A DNA stretch of 64,000 nt from Cladosporium sp. IMV 00045 (lineage: Eukaryota > Ascomycota > Dothideomycetes > Cladosporiales > Cladosporiaceae), in the NCBI GenBank assembly GCA_001931905.2, contig MSJI02000753.1:38078-102077 (forward strand), in the 5' to 3' direction. The stretch's first letter is position 1. Each line of letters starts with the position of its first letter. A model generated the notes under the pieces. It had not been told where the DNA came from. It was given only the letters and a program-made list of their open reading frames with translations, and ran no database searches. The position numbers and the translations under genes are program-made. Below are positions 10,890 to 21,262 of this stretch, in pieces.

Positions 10890-12003
10890 CTACCTCTTCC
10901 CACTCTTCGGCGTGCCGCTGACATCATCTTCCACACTCCTCTCCCTCACAAGCACCTTCTTCCTCTTCCCCTGGCTTGCCGGGGTAGGCGTTCCCTGCGC
11001 CATGCCATTCTCCAAATCACCCACCGGCGTCGCACCTCTAGCCAGAGGACTCGACCTGCCACTAGCAAGCGGTCCTCCACCAACGACAGGCGGCGGCAGC
11101 TTCTCGATCGCATCGTCCGATCCAGACGCGAGGCGTGACTCCGAGCGCGTGTAGTTGTAGCCGTAGGGCATGAAGGCTTCTCTGGTGCGCTGCGGGCTGT
11201 CGCGGCCAGGGGCGGGTGGGTTGAAGACGGGCACGACGGAGGCTTGCGATGGGCCATCGCCTTTCTCTGATGAGTTTTGGTTGGGTGCTGAGCGCGTGGT
11301 GATGCCTTCGTTGAATGAGGTGTTGATTTCGTCGCGTTTGCGGTCGTGGCGCTTTTTGAGCCAGGTCCCTAGGATGCCGAGCGCGGAGAGTCCGATTGCG
11401 AGGACGATGAGCATTACGACCCATTTCTGGAAGCTTTTGTTAGGTATTGCACAAGCAGAATCCAAGGCAATCTTGACTTACCCAGTGATTGTCCCACCAA
11501 CTACCCTGCTGGGGTTCGCTGTTGTTTGAACCCTGAGAGTTGGCGGAAGACGACCCTGTCGCCGCAGCACCCGCAGCTGCAGTGCTACTCGTACTAGGTG
11601 TTGCAGAGGTGCTCGTAGATGTCATAGTGACCGTAGTTTGTCCGCCACTGCCATCATCCGCGTGTTCGCTTGCCCCGTTGTCATTGCCGCAATTGCTTTG
11701 GTACCAAGTCATGACCTGCTGGTTCTGGCTTGGGTCCGTACAGAAGGCATCGCAAATACCACTCGGGCTGGAGTGGAGACTCGTGAGATATCCCGACTGG
11801 CAGAAACATGCCCATATAGCCTGGTTGGCGCTTGCGGTTCCGCCGCACGCTTGAGCGGCTTGATTGAGAAGTGTACATGACTGCGCGCAAGTGGGAAGAT
11901 CTTGAGCGAGAAGCTGAGCGGAGGCGAGGGAGGCTGAGAGGAGGACGAGGAGAGCGCGGGTTCTCGTGTTTGAGATCATGGTGGTGGCCGAGGGTGTGCT
12001 CAT
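10890..12003 (-). CDS. Fungal single-pass membrane protein with eight-Cys ectodomain
   Basis: Two exons (12003-11482 and 11426-10890, intron donor gtaagt) join to 352 aa. A signal peptide lies around residues 9-31 (ALLVLLSASLASAQ); the start could equally be Met9 (11979). The ectodomain holds eight cysteines in about 60 residues, including CAQSC, ACFC and GICDAFC. This recalls secreted fungal CFEM-type domains, but the spacing does not match that consensus well. A Ser/Thr-rich linker follows (likely O-glycosylated), then a transmembrane helix (WVVMLIVLAIGLSALGILG) and a basic stop-transfer KKRHDRKRDE. The cytosolic tail of about 150 aa is Pro/Ser/Arg-rich. Layout resembles cell-wall sensor or adhesion proteins. 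No enzymatic motif is visible; the function is not known to me. Confidence 0.8.
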
Positions 12004-13857
12004 GCGCTGAAGGTGTTTGTCGCGTTAATATCGAAGGTCAGTTTTGCGATGAATATGGCGACTGACGCCGCAGTTGAGTGTTTCTCGCAGAGTGATGTCG
12101 AGATGTTTCCAGTCAGCGAGACGGTGCGAGAGGAGGAAGTGGTGGAATGTCGCAATCTGAGCTTCCACAACACCACCTCTCTTGCGACTTCCAGCGGATG
12201 ATTCGTGCCTTCCCGAAACGAAGGACTTGGGTCAGTGGTGAAGTGACGTTCCAGCAGAGGAAGGTGCGAGAGTAAGTGAAGTCGACAGGAGAGGAGAAAG
12301 ACCTAGCCTACAGGACCTACATACTATAGAAGAGGGCTTCCAGCCGCAACTAGCTCTCGGTCTCGGTCGGCTGCTGTTTGGTGTGAGGGCGCAGGAACAG
12401 CAAGGCTTGAGCAAGGGTCGAGGTCCAGAAGTGTGTCTAGTGTGGTGCCATGGCGCGGGGGCGGAGACACTACGCGAATTGGCTTTGTTAACTCTTCAGG
12501 GTTTGGGCCTCGCTTGTGCTTCTGAAGATGCCACGGAGTGACCCGAAGGCGGTGGCACATTTCTACATCTTGAACGTCGTTGGATCAAGAAAAATCTAAG
12601 CTTACTGCAGTGCGAGGGAGACTCGTGAATCTTTGAAGATCGACTCAGAAAGACGGCAATGGTCATACAAGGATCCCGATGACTTCAGGCATTTGATCTT
12701 GAGAAGGCGGGACAGGGCCATCTTGAAGAATGACGAATGAACGATTATCTTCGTCATCTAGACAAAATAACCGCTGAGATACACTGGGAGGAATTCGCTG
12801 TTTGGTGACATCAAGACACTCACAAGACCAGGCCGATGCCATTTGGTGACTTGTTCACAGATTGCACAAATAGCATAGATCTGGACCGTGGCAAAAGACT
12901 TCCAAAAGCCTCGGCTCACATCATGAATCGCTTTGTCACGTTCATGACTGTTGGAGGGGAATGGTGCAAAATAAAATCATCAATATAACATAATGGGAGG
13001 GATCCAATCCCTTACAAATGGCCATGTTATGAAGAGCTGTGCCACAAAAACTTGATCGTGGCAATGTGACATGCCTGACTGTGCTGAGCGAAAGCTTTGC
13101 ATTCTTAGTAAAGTCTAACCAAGCCAATAAGTGATGTATACCGTGGCCGAGAATCTCCGTGGACCAAGAGCAAGTGAAATCTTCCAAGTCATGGCACTGA
13201 ACTAAGATACCATAAACAATATTGCACAAGCGAACTGCATGATGACTCTCAAGGACAATCATCGTCGATCCGGATCGTCGAAGCCGAACATCCTCTCCAC
13301 AAAAGCGTAGTGGTCGATCGCTTCAGTCCTATCGGTCTATAGTACTCATGATGTGAGGCGTATGAAGGCGATGATTGAGATGACTACTCGTCTATTCTCA
13401 TAACGGAATCAAAGGGTCGATAACTAAGATGACGGGTTTCGCTAATGGTTCCACTTGTTGGCTCCTTGCTGAATGCAGGGCGGTGATGCGTCAAAAATGT
13501 CAAGAGGAAGCGGAAAAGGTCTTCACGGATTCAATGCAAAAGCCCAGGAAATGCCGCACGGTCAGACTCTTGATCTGAAGAATAACTTGACAATCTGAGT
13601 GTCGATTACAGAAGAGAGGCCACAGCAGAGTGAAGAGCTCGTTTGGACGTCTCGCAATTCCGAATCTTTCCCGCCTTGGCGCTCATCCCCCAATGTGGAG
13701 CCGCTTCCTTTCCAAGCCCCCGACAACACCGCAAGGGTTCCCATTCACTACTGCCCATGACATCCTGGAGGTTGCAAGCTAGGGCAATCCGAACTATCAA
13801 GGGCCTGCTGGCATCGTCAAGTCTCGACTTCACTACGCACCAAGGAATTCCGGCAAG
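12004..13857. other. Long intergenic region, no gene recognised
   Basis: About 1.85 kb with only short scattered open frames on both strands, none protein-like (the longest, 12942-13262 minus, has no recognisable features). It contains the 5' regions of the flanking divergent genes. No repeats, tRNA or transposon ends were seen. Confidence 0.4.
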
Positions 13858-14422
13858 ATGCACATCGTCCTCGCGTGGATCTTCACCATCCTCTACTGGA
13901 TCATCTGGCCTGTCATTATCGTTCTCTACTATCTCGTCACGGCCGTAGTAGCAACTCTAAAGCTTCTCTACTGGCCGATTGGATTTCTGTTACAGCCCGT
14001 GGTGTACCTGGGACGGTTCATTTTGGCATGCCTGGCTTTGCCATTTCGCGCTCTGGTGAAGCTTGAGGTGAGTGATGATTGAAGTCTTAATCTAATGGAC
14101 ATGTCTAATGCAACCCTGACAGCCTCTGTACAACTATGTCGGAGTTGCAGCACTCGTCGGCCTGCTGGGTGGTCTAATCTTGTTCTATGTCTATAATGTG
14201 TTCCATCGGCTGCTCAGACTCGACTCCGCGCCCGACCATCAACCCAAAGGTCGCTCGGTCAAACAGTACCGCCAGAACAAGGCCCGGAGCAAAGCCAAGT
14301 CTGCTTCTCATCTCCTCTCACCAGGCATTGTCAACTTCTCAGACGGCCTCTCCAAGACTCCCGGCAGACATCGCAACCTGCTCGACCAGACCATCATGGA
14401 AGAAATGGACTCGGACTATTGA
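13858..14422 (+). CDS. Small hydrophobic membrane protein, unknown function
   Basis: Two exons (13858-14067 and 14123-14422; intron gtgagt...cctgacag) give 169 aa. Residues 1-67 are nearly all hydrophobic and aromatic (ILYWIIWPVIIVLYYLV, then LLYWPIGFLLQPVVYLG), forming two or three membrane segments. Another follows at the exon join (YNYVGVAALVGLLGGLILFYVYNVF). The C-terminal third is hydrophilic, basic, and ends in acidic EEMDSDY. The intron falls inside the hydrophobic core and the join preserves it, which supports the model. I do not recognise the family; an ER or nuclear-envelope protein is a guess. It converges on the P450 gene with only 8 bp between stop codons, so their 3' UTRs must overlap. 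Confidence 0.75.
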
Positions 14423-14430
14423 GCTTTCGT

Positions 14431-16207
14431 TCACAATACCGGGAGCTTCCTCTGCTTGATCCAAACTCTGGTCGCGTCGTTTGTGCCGTACACAGCAGTC
14501 GCCTTGCGGTGCTTGGGGATTTTCCACTCGCCTCCGTCGGCGGGATCGATCTCCCACATGGAGATGATCGCTGCTGCGAAGATCATGATTTCTTTGAAGG
14601 CAAAAGCGCGTCCTTTGCACATGCTGTGGCCGCCGCCTGGTGTTTTGAGTCAGCAGCCGTCTATTTTCAGCAATTAAGAGAGCAGACTTACCATAGGGTC
14701 TCATGTTGCCCATCTCCGCCGAGCCCTTCCCGTTCTCATCATACTTGACATGACGGTCCGCCTTGAAAACATCCGGGTCATCGAAAGCATTCGGATCGGT
14801 GTTGTACAGATCGTGCGCGACATGGACGAACTCGCCCTTCTTCAGCAGGAAATTGCGCACTTCTTTGTCCCTCGAAGAAAGGACGAAATCTTTCTGGGCG
14901 ATCTTCAAACTCCAAGGTGCAGCATCGAGGCGGAGGGATTCGATGTAGCAGCTCTTGAGCAAGGGGCAGTTCGCGCACAAGCCATCCACGTCAAGTCTCT
15001 CCAAGCGCGGCGCATCCGGTACGATGAACTCCTGCTTCGGCTGAACAGCGCGCACATACGGCTCGATTTCCTCACGCAGCATCGCCAAAAGAGTCTTGTC
15101 CGAGTATATCCTCTCGAGCATCCAGAAAGCGAGGACATTGGAATTTGCGTTGGCCGCCCACAGCAAAGAAAGCTCAAGCGAGGCCCTGGATTCCATGCTC
15201 ATACCAACTCTGCGGTAGATCTCAATCCTGCCTTTGATCACGGGTCCGACGTCGTCCAAATCACGCCATTCAGGGCCAGGGTCTTCGCCGGCAGTCCACT
15301 TGTCCAGAGCGATTTCGTACTTAATGAGGTTGTCGAGAAGTTTCCTGCGCGCAATGTGCGCTCGCGTGAGTGATGGAATGGGGAGCCAGCGAGGAAGACC
15401 AGTAGCTAGGAGCAGAAATCCACCGTCCAGAGTCCAAATGTCTCTCACGTAGTCAGGGTAGTTGTTACCAAAGTCCGAGCCCACGATAGACGGGTTGGCG
15501 GCGTGGGCGCACCAGTCCCTCGACAATTGCAGTAAATCAACTTCCACGACTTTCTCCCCCTTGCTATCAGTCTTGACCTCAACCATCGCAGTGCGTTCCC
15601 ACAGCATCTGATCAACCAGCGACTTCGACCCCGTCACGAAACTCGCGATCGAGTCTTTGACATTCTGCGCAGTCCTCGCAGTCATCTCTCCCAAACCGGG
15701 CTCGGACATGAAATACTTGTAAAGCTTGTTAATGTCGTTGATAGCTTCATCGTAAATGTGGCCTTCCTTCGCTACGCGGAACCCAAACACCTTCGCCATG
15801 ATACCGCGGAAAAGGTTGAGTTCGTTGGCATTTTCCAGTTTGGCGTTCACGAGCGCCGTGGCAAAACCCGGCGCGAAAATGATGTTGTGCACCGTCCCAC
15901 CGAAGTTCAGACTGTACGCTCCGGACGGGTGGTAGAGGGCGCGCAGACGGTAGGTGAAGGCTTTGGCATCGTAGAACATTGATGGCAGGTGGCCGATGAG
16001 AGGGAGGGTGTAAGGGACTGCAGGCACGCGTTTGACGCCATCGGGTCCTTCGTCTGGTTGCTTGGAGCTGAGGATCCGGGTGGTGACGATTGTCAAGGCG
16101 AGGAGGATTGCCAGTGTGAGAATGGGGTGTTGGCTAACGGCCTCGTAGACAGCGTTGGCTCGAAGGCTCAGGCTGCTGGGTGGTGGCGGGCTGGCCATGA
16201 TGTTCAC
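14431..16207 (-). CDS. Cytochrome P450, membrane anchored, atypical I-helix
   Basis: Two exons (16207-14692, 14636-14431; intron gtaagt...caccag) join to 573 aa. An N-terminal anchor (HPILTLAILLALTIVTTRIL) precedes the proline-rich hinge (VPAVPYTLPLIGHLP). The K-helix ExxR is in CYIESLRLD. The haem-ligand loop is created by the exon join: RPYGGGHSMCKGR, with Cys near 512. This is the usual FxxGxxxCxG pattern with Tyr in place of the first Phe. The I-helix reads LLWAANANSNVLAFW and lacks the acid/Thr pair that normally helps O2 activation. That is the pattern seen in CYP7/CYP8-like P450s (sterol hydroxylases, prostacyclin-synthase-like isomerases). Substrate unknown. No neighbouring biosynthetic genes point to a pathway. 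Confidence 0.9.
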
Positions 16208-17485
16208 TCAACACAACGGTGGGCGATAACTCCCTTGGTTTTCCCAATGGTGTGCCCTCGCTGGACTGGGAGATGTCTTTGTTCAACCGTTTCTCCCACA
16301 ACAAAACGAAGAGCACCACCAGTCCGAATTCCCAGAATCCTAGTGGATGTGAAGTGCAGTAGGGCAGAAAGTAAGTCGCTCCCTGTCCTGGCTGATTGGT
16401 CAACAGTGGCTCCTCTCGTATTGCAAGCGAGGCGAGTGAGGTGCGCCAAAAGTCTTGTGTGGAGAATGGCTTCGGCTTGCTGCTTCTCCGAGAATCCTTC
16501 TCCCTTACAACAACTGAACATGATATGCGACTCAACAGGACGCACGTAATTGACCAGTTCTACAAACCGAGAGACAGCAAGATTCCTAACGGCCATATTG
16601 TACGTGTTGCTTCTCTCTTGACTGCTGTATGACAGATTCCAGGCGAAGCACAAGCATGGTTGAGGTGTCAAACGACTGTTTCCTCTAGCAGAGCAGAGAC
16701 CAGTCCACAGGACTCGTCACCATTCGAATATTTGAAAGTGCACCCAGACTCCCAGCGAGCAGAACATATACTCACGTAACAGCATGTCGCTTGCGTTCCC
16801 GTTTCACACTTCGAAGCCGAACGCGGCGTTTTTGCCCGACCAAACACGGCCGTTCATGGACCGAGAAGCCAGCCGAAGTGTTGTCCAACTCCACTGTTTC
16901 GCCGCGCGCTCTTAGCACCCTGATCGCTCTTCAATTGACCTGTAAGGCCTATTCAGGCAACTGCGAAACCACGCCCAGCCTCGCAAGTCATTCATAATGC
17001 TCAGGCCTGTCAGGTGACGTTTGCAAACTCAAGTGCCGGGACGCGGAGCAGCATCCTACTACGGATCCACCTCCTCTACACGAAACACGGAGCTTCCTGA
17101 ATTGAACAATTTCGCCGTCCTTTGACGATGATTGTCAACAAAGTGCTATAGATCCCCGCAGGTGTCGCTTTGTGGTTTCTCCTATATTGTTCCTGAAGGT
17201 GTCAAGGAAACTTTGACACGAATCGATACTACACGAAAGACTTGGCTCGCATATGGTCTGTCTACAATCCATCGCTTACAGGTGCTAAGACGTCTGAGCG
17301 TACAAGGATAGCTCACTGCAATGTAAACCTTCACAGTATAAGAAACTCGGTAAAGTAGGGCTTTGTTTGCCCTCTCTCTCTCTCCTCTGACCAGAAACCC
17401 TCATTCCTTCAACCCTGTGTATCAGCCTCTCATTCACCACTCAGCCCTACAGCTTGCGGGTCAAGCTACATCATATCTATTCGCA
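16208..17485. other. Intergenic, divergent promoter region
   Basis: 5' regions of the P450 and the esterase. A CT-rich tract lies at about 17370-17392, just upstream of the esterase start, as is common in fungal promoters. An open frame from 17363 extends into the esterase but lacks signal-peptide character, so the Met at 17486 is preferred. No other gene seen. Confidence 0.5.
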
Positions 17486-18655
17486 ATGGCCCCCAAGGCT
17501 CTCATCCCTCTCGCAGCGGTTGCGACTGCCGCTCTCGCCCAGTCGTCAAGCGGTTGCAATGGCGAAGCCACCATCACCTCCGGTGTTCAGACCATTGACG
17601 GTCGCGAATACACCCTGAAGGTTCCCGAGAACTACGACTCGAGCAACCCCTACCGCCTCATCTTCGGCTTCCACTGGCTTGGAGGTTCGATGGACGATGT
17701 GGTGAACGGCAACAGCGTTGCTCCATGGTACGGCCTTGACGCTCTCGCTGAGGGCTCTGCCATTTTCGTTGCCCCCAACGGCATAGACAACGGCTGGGCA
17801 AACGATGGCGGCCGCGATATCGCTTTCGTCGACTCCATCATTGAGCAGGTCGAAGCCGACCTCTGTGTTGACCAAGGCTCCCGTTTCGCCACCGGTTTCT
17901 CCTACGGCGGCGGCATGTCCTACTCCATCGCTTGCTCTCGTGCTGGAGACTTCCGCGCCGTCGCTCCCATGGCTGCTGGTCTGATCAGCGGCTGCGACGG
18001 TGGCAACGACCCGATCGCCTACCTTGGCATCCACGGTATCAGCGACGACGTCCTTCCCATCGACGGCGGCATCGACCTCGCCAACACCTTCGTCACCAAC
18101 AACGGGTGCCAGCAGAAGGATATCGAGCAGCCTTCTCCCGGCAGCGGCGAGTCTGTCCGCACCGACTTCGAGGGCTGCTCCGAGCCTGTCTCTTTCATCG
18201 CTTGGGACGGTGGCCACGTTGGTGCTCCTTTCGGTGCCGACAATCCTCTCGCTCCTGAGGCTACCTGGGAGTTCTTCACTTCCCTCAGCAGCTCGTCTGC
18301 CAGCACCACAGGCGCAAGCACTGCTGGCTCCAACTCCACCACTGGATCCGCTCCTGAGACCGAGCAGCCTTCCTCTTCCGGTGCCAGCTCTGAGGCTCCC
18401 AGCTCTGGCAACGAGGAAGCCCCTGTCTCTGGAGGCTCTGACGCTCCCGCCACCGGTGCTCCTACTGAGTCTGGTTCTGACGCAAACTCTGGCTCCAACC
18501 CGTGGGAAGCTCCTGCTTCTGGCTCTCCGGCTCAGGGTGGTCAGGGCCAGGAATCCGGTGGCAACCCGTGGGAGTCCAACTCCAACCCGTGGCAGGGTGG
18601 TGCTAACCAGAACTGGGGCCCGCCTTCTCGCGTCATGCAGAAGTGGCACGCTTAA
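17486..18655 (+). CDS. Secreted feruloyl-esterase-like serine hydrolase (LpqC/CE1 type)
   Basis: Single exon, 389 aa from the Met that begins a clear signal peptide ([19 protein letters not shown]). The mature domain (about 20-275) has the features of the feruloyl esterase/poly-hydroxybutyrate depolymerase family: the GFHWLGG oxyanion region, [10 protein letters not shown], the nucleophile elbow GFSYGGGMS with catalytic Ser, the Asp-containing [10 protein letters not shown], and the His-containing WDGGHVG. Such enzymes release ferulate from plant cell-wall arabinoxylan. After residue 280 comes a Ser/Thr/Pro/Gly-rich tail of about 100 aa that ends with three NPW motifs in Gly/Gln/Asn-rich sequence, instead of a Cys-rich cellulose-binding module. 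Codon use is strongly C-biased in the third position, which suggests high expression. Substrate is inferred from family. Confidence 0.88.
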   Translation: MAPKALIPLAAVATAALAQSSSGCNGEATITSGVQTIDGREYTLKVPENYDSSNPYRLIFGFHWLGGSMDDVVNGNSVAPWYGLDALAEGSAIFVAPNGIDNGWANDGGRDIAFVDSIIEQVEADLCVDQGSRFATGFSYGGGMSYSIACSRAGDFRAVAPMAAGLISGCDGGNDPIAYLGIHGISDDVLPIDGGIDLANTFVTNNGCQQKDIEQPSPGSGESVRTDFEGCSEPVSFIAWDGGHVGAPFGADNPLAPEATWEFFTSLSSSSASTTGASTAGSNSTTGSAPETEQPSSSGASSEAPSSGNEEAPVSGGSDAPATGAPTESGSDANSGSNPWEAPASGSPAQGGQGQESGGNPWESNSNPWQGGANQNWGPPSRVMQKWHA

Positions 18656-19552
18656 GCATCGTGATCAACTTTAGGTACTGATGTTGTTCAACACGAATAA
18701 CGTCAGTATCGACGGCGTGGTTGCGGTCAGGTCTATCCAATGGCCTTTCAAACCATGTATGCTAGGATCAAGAAAATAGCTTCACATATCCATCGGGGTA
18801 TCAATAACTTCCGATAAAAGTTTTCGCGAGCGACTCGCATTTCATTTCCAGATTTTCTCATCCCATCGATGTCATGCTGCCAGCCTCGTGGATTCCTATA
18901 AATGTAAAATAGCATCGAGTATCACTACGATGAGTTTTGTCCGGAAACCTTACAAGTTGTTCGATATATCGTTTATGCTAGGACCGTAAGCCCAACCCTA
19001 ACCCTTCTTACCCTGAATTCTCCCAATACTCAAACTCACATTTCTTTGGAAAGCATGCGAGTTAACCAGAACTCCTCTCTATCACATGAATGGCTGTCAG
19101 CAAGCGTGGCGCCTCCATAGTTCACAATCTCAAGTCTGCCGTGAGAAATCGGCCCAACAATCGTTCCAATAGTTCAAAATCAACTTGCCAACAGCAACGA
19201 TACCGTTCGTCTGTTGTGTGCTTCGCACCCTGTTACATCTTTTCACAATGGACACTGCTATGCTTTGGATGAAAAAGGTATTCAACAACTCTGCATGGAA
19301 GACATCTCAGCCTACATCACAGCATCTCGGTCGCACAGCAATCTCGCCGCCGACCATGCTGTCATTAAACGAATCGAAACGACAAGCCGGATGACGAGCC
19401 CGACAGTCGCCCTCGCCGGCGCCGCAACTCTCGTGCTTCCAGCGTCCGCTTCAGTCGGACCCCCCACTCAACTCCAGCGTATGTATAATGATAGATGACA
19501 AAAAAGAAAGAACTTCAGACCATCAATGGAAGGTTCAAAAGCAAAAGAAGAT
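18656..19552. other. Intergenic
   Basis: Holds two telomere-like CCCTAA units near 18990 within non-repetitive DNA (too few to matter) and short open frames only. No gene recognised. Confidence 0.4.
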
Positions 19553-19626
19553 GGTCAATACGAGGGTCGAACTCGCGACCTTGGCGTTATTAGCACCACG
19601 CTCTAAACCAACTGAGCTAATCGACC
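19553..19626 (-). tRNA. tRNA-Ile (AAT anticodon)
   Basis: A 74-nt cloverleaf on the minus strand: acceptor stem GGTCGAT / ATTGACC with G-T wobble, D-arm TAGCTCAGTTGG, anticodon loop centred on AAT (read as IAU), and T-arm GCGAGTTCGACCCTCGT. No intron. Confidence 0.95.
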
Positions 19627-19868
19627 AGTGATCTTGCTTCAATCAGCAAAGAAATTGAATATATCTGCGGAAAATTTGGCAACGCATCCTGATCCAGCCT
19701 GGGACGAGTCGAGAGGCAACTTGAACAAGCAATAGACAGCAGCGCAATTCATGTGGCAGACGATTTCCCTGGGAACTGAGTGAGTCGATACCTAGGCAGC
19801 TTCGCTGTAAGCAACGCTCTGAGTAGCAGAAAAGCCTCGCCGGCCTTTTCATGCTTCCATTCCCCAAA

Positions 19869-21030
19869 CTAGCCCGAGTGGTGAGGCTCAATCTCAAAGC
19901 CCCAAAAATTCCTCGTCGGCCGATCCTTCCAGACAATATTCCCCAGCGCGTCCACATCCTTCACCTCAGCAGCATCCGTGTACTTGTCAAAACACCTGAG
20001 CGCCTCCCTGTGCAAGTCTTCCACATCGGCCTTGAGTCCCTCACTAGCCTGCCGTCCACCATTCATTAGTCGGTAACCACCAGGTGGCAAATCGCTCGCT
20101 CGCAGAGGGTAGCCCTGTACACGCTTCTGCAGCAGGCCGTTGGCGGCTGGAAGGTCGTGCCAAGGCGCCGAGGGGTCGTTGGGGAGGTGGTGCTGGATGG
20201 GCAGCACCCATTTCTTCTCCTCTTCGCGCCGGCGTTGCTCGTCGAGGAGGGCTTGGGCTTCCGTGGTGGCGAGTTTCTGTTGGAAGTCGCTCCAGGACGT
20301 GGTGCTTGCTTCTTCGCACTGGGAGTCGAGTTTGGTGTGCGCAGTGGGATCGAGGATGTTGTGTTTTTGCCATAACTTCAGCACGCGGCGGACGGAGGGG
20401 AGGGTTGACTGGTTGGAGCGAGATTTGTTCTCCAAGCAGGATGCTAGCTGGGCAAAGAGACCGCCGTGGGTTTTAAGGTTCTCCCAGGCGAGATCGTTGC
20501 AGGCGATGGTGCGCAAGTGCGCTGGGTCTTTCGATCGTACGGCTATGAAGCAGATCACGTCGTGTAAGACGTAGAGGATGTGCAGGCGCTTGAAGGCAGC
20601 GTCAGGCGGCTGCATGAGTTTGCCATCGCTGGTGCGTCCCAGACCTTCATCTTCGTCTTTTGGCTTGGTGGATTCCAGTATTGACCCTGGAGCTCTGGGT
20701 GCGAAAGATTTGCTGAGAAATAGCAGGTACTTGGTCAAAGCAGCAGTCCTCGCGGAAGATGGTGTGATGTTTCGGACGATGAAGTCCTTGCAAGCCTGTG
20801 AAGTGATGCCAACATGAGCGGAACTAAACCAAATGATTGGATCACGTGATTGCTTTTGTTGCTATCTCAGCTCGAGTACCGACCTTGATATCGCGCGCCG
20901 TGCAGATGTTCAGTGTCTTGAGCAGTGCTTTGGTGAAGAGAGCGGCGTCGTCGCGGCGTATCTCGGGTACGCCATTCTCCATGCGCAACAGAGAGCTGTT
21001 GAAAATGGCTCTTGCTACTGAAGCCTCCAT
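19869..21030 (-). CDS. CID-domain protein (RNA polymerase II CTD-interacting type)
   Basis: Two exons (21030-20884, 20795-19869; donor gtcggt, acceptor cttcacag) join to 357 aa. Residues 10-165 form an alpha-helical CID domain: the join yields ICTARDIK-ACKDFIVRNITPS, then LHILYVLHDVICF (the helix that contacts the Pol II C-terminal domain in this family), and VRRVLKLWQKHNILD. A central Glu/Arg/Lys-rich helix follows (EQRRREEEKKW), then WVLPIQHHLPNDPSAPWHDLPAANGL. The architecture resembles CHERP/Rhn1-type CID proteins that link transcription to splicing or 3'-end processing in the nucleus. The exact orthologue is uncertain. It is divergent from MTO1 with 232 bp between starts. Confidence 0.82.
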
Positions 21031-21262
21031 GTTGTGCTGATGCGCGGCGAAGAAGGGTATGATATTATCAGGCGCGTGAGAGAAGTCGAGTTGATGGGGT
21101 TGTCTGGCTGGCTGGCTGCATGTGCATGTGGTGGCGGCGTCGACTCGGCTTTTGCTTTGCCCTCTAGAGAATTTGGCTGGCTGCTTCCATTCTCTCTTTC
21201 TCACTACACAACACCCACACAAATGCTTGTCTGTTCTGCTAGAGCGCGAATACTTTGGGGCC

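Noticed and set aside
15989..16549. 186-codon plus-strand open frame
   Set aside because: Mostly antisense to the P450 N-terminus; no protein features.
17546..18649. 367-codon minus-strand open frame
   Set aside because: Antisense shadow of the esterase gene; Arg/Val/Gly-rich with no domain.
13858..18655. Possible secondary-metabolite cluster (P450, membrane protein, esterase)
   Set aside because: No polyketide synthase, peptide synthetase, terpene synthase or regulator nearby; the genes look unrelated.
18985..19012. Telomere-like CCCTAA units
   Set aside because: Only two or three imperfect units in ordinary DNA; too few for an interstitial telomere.
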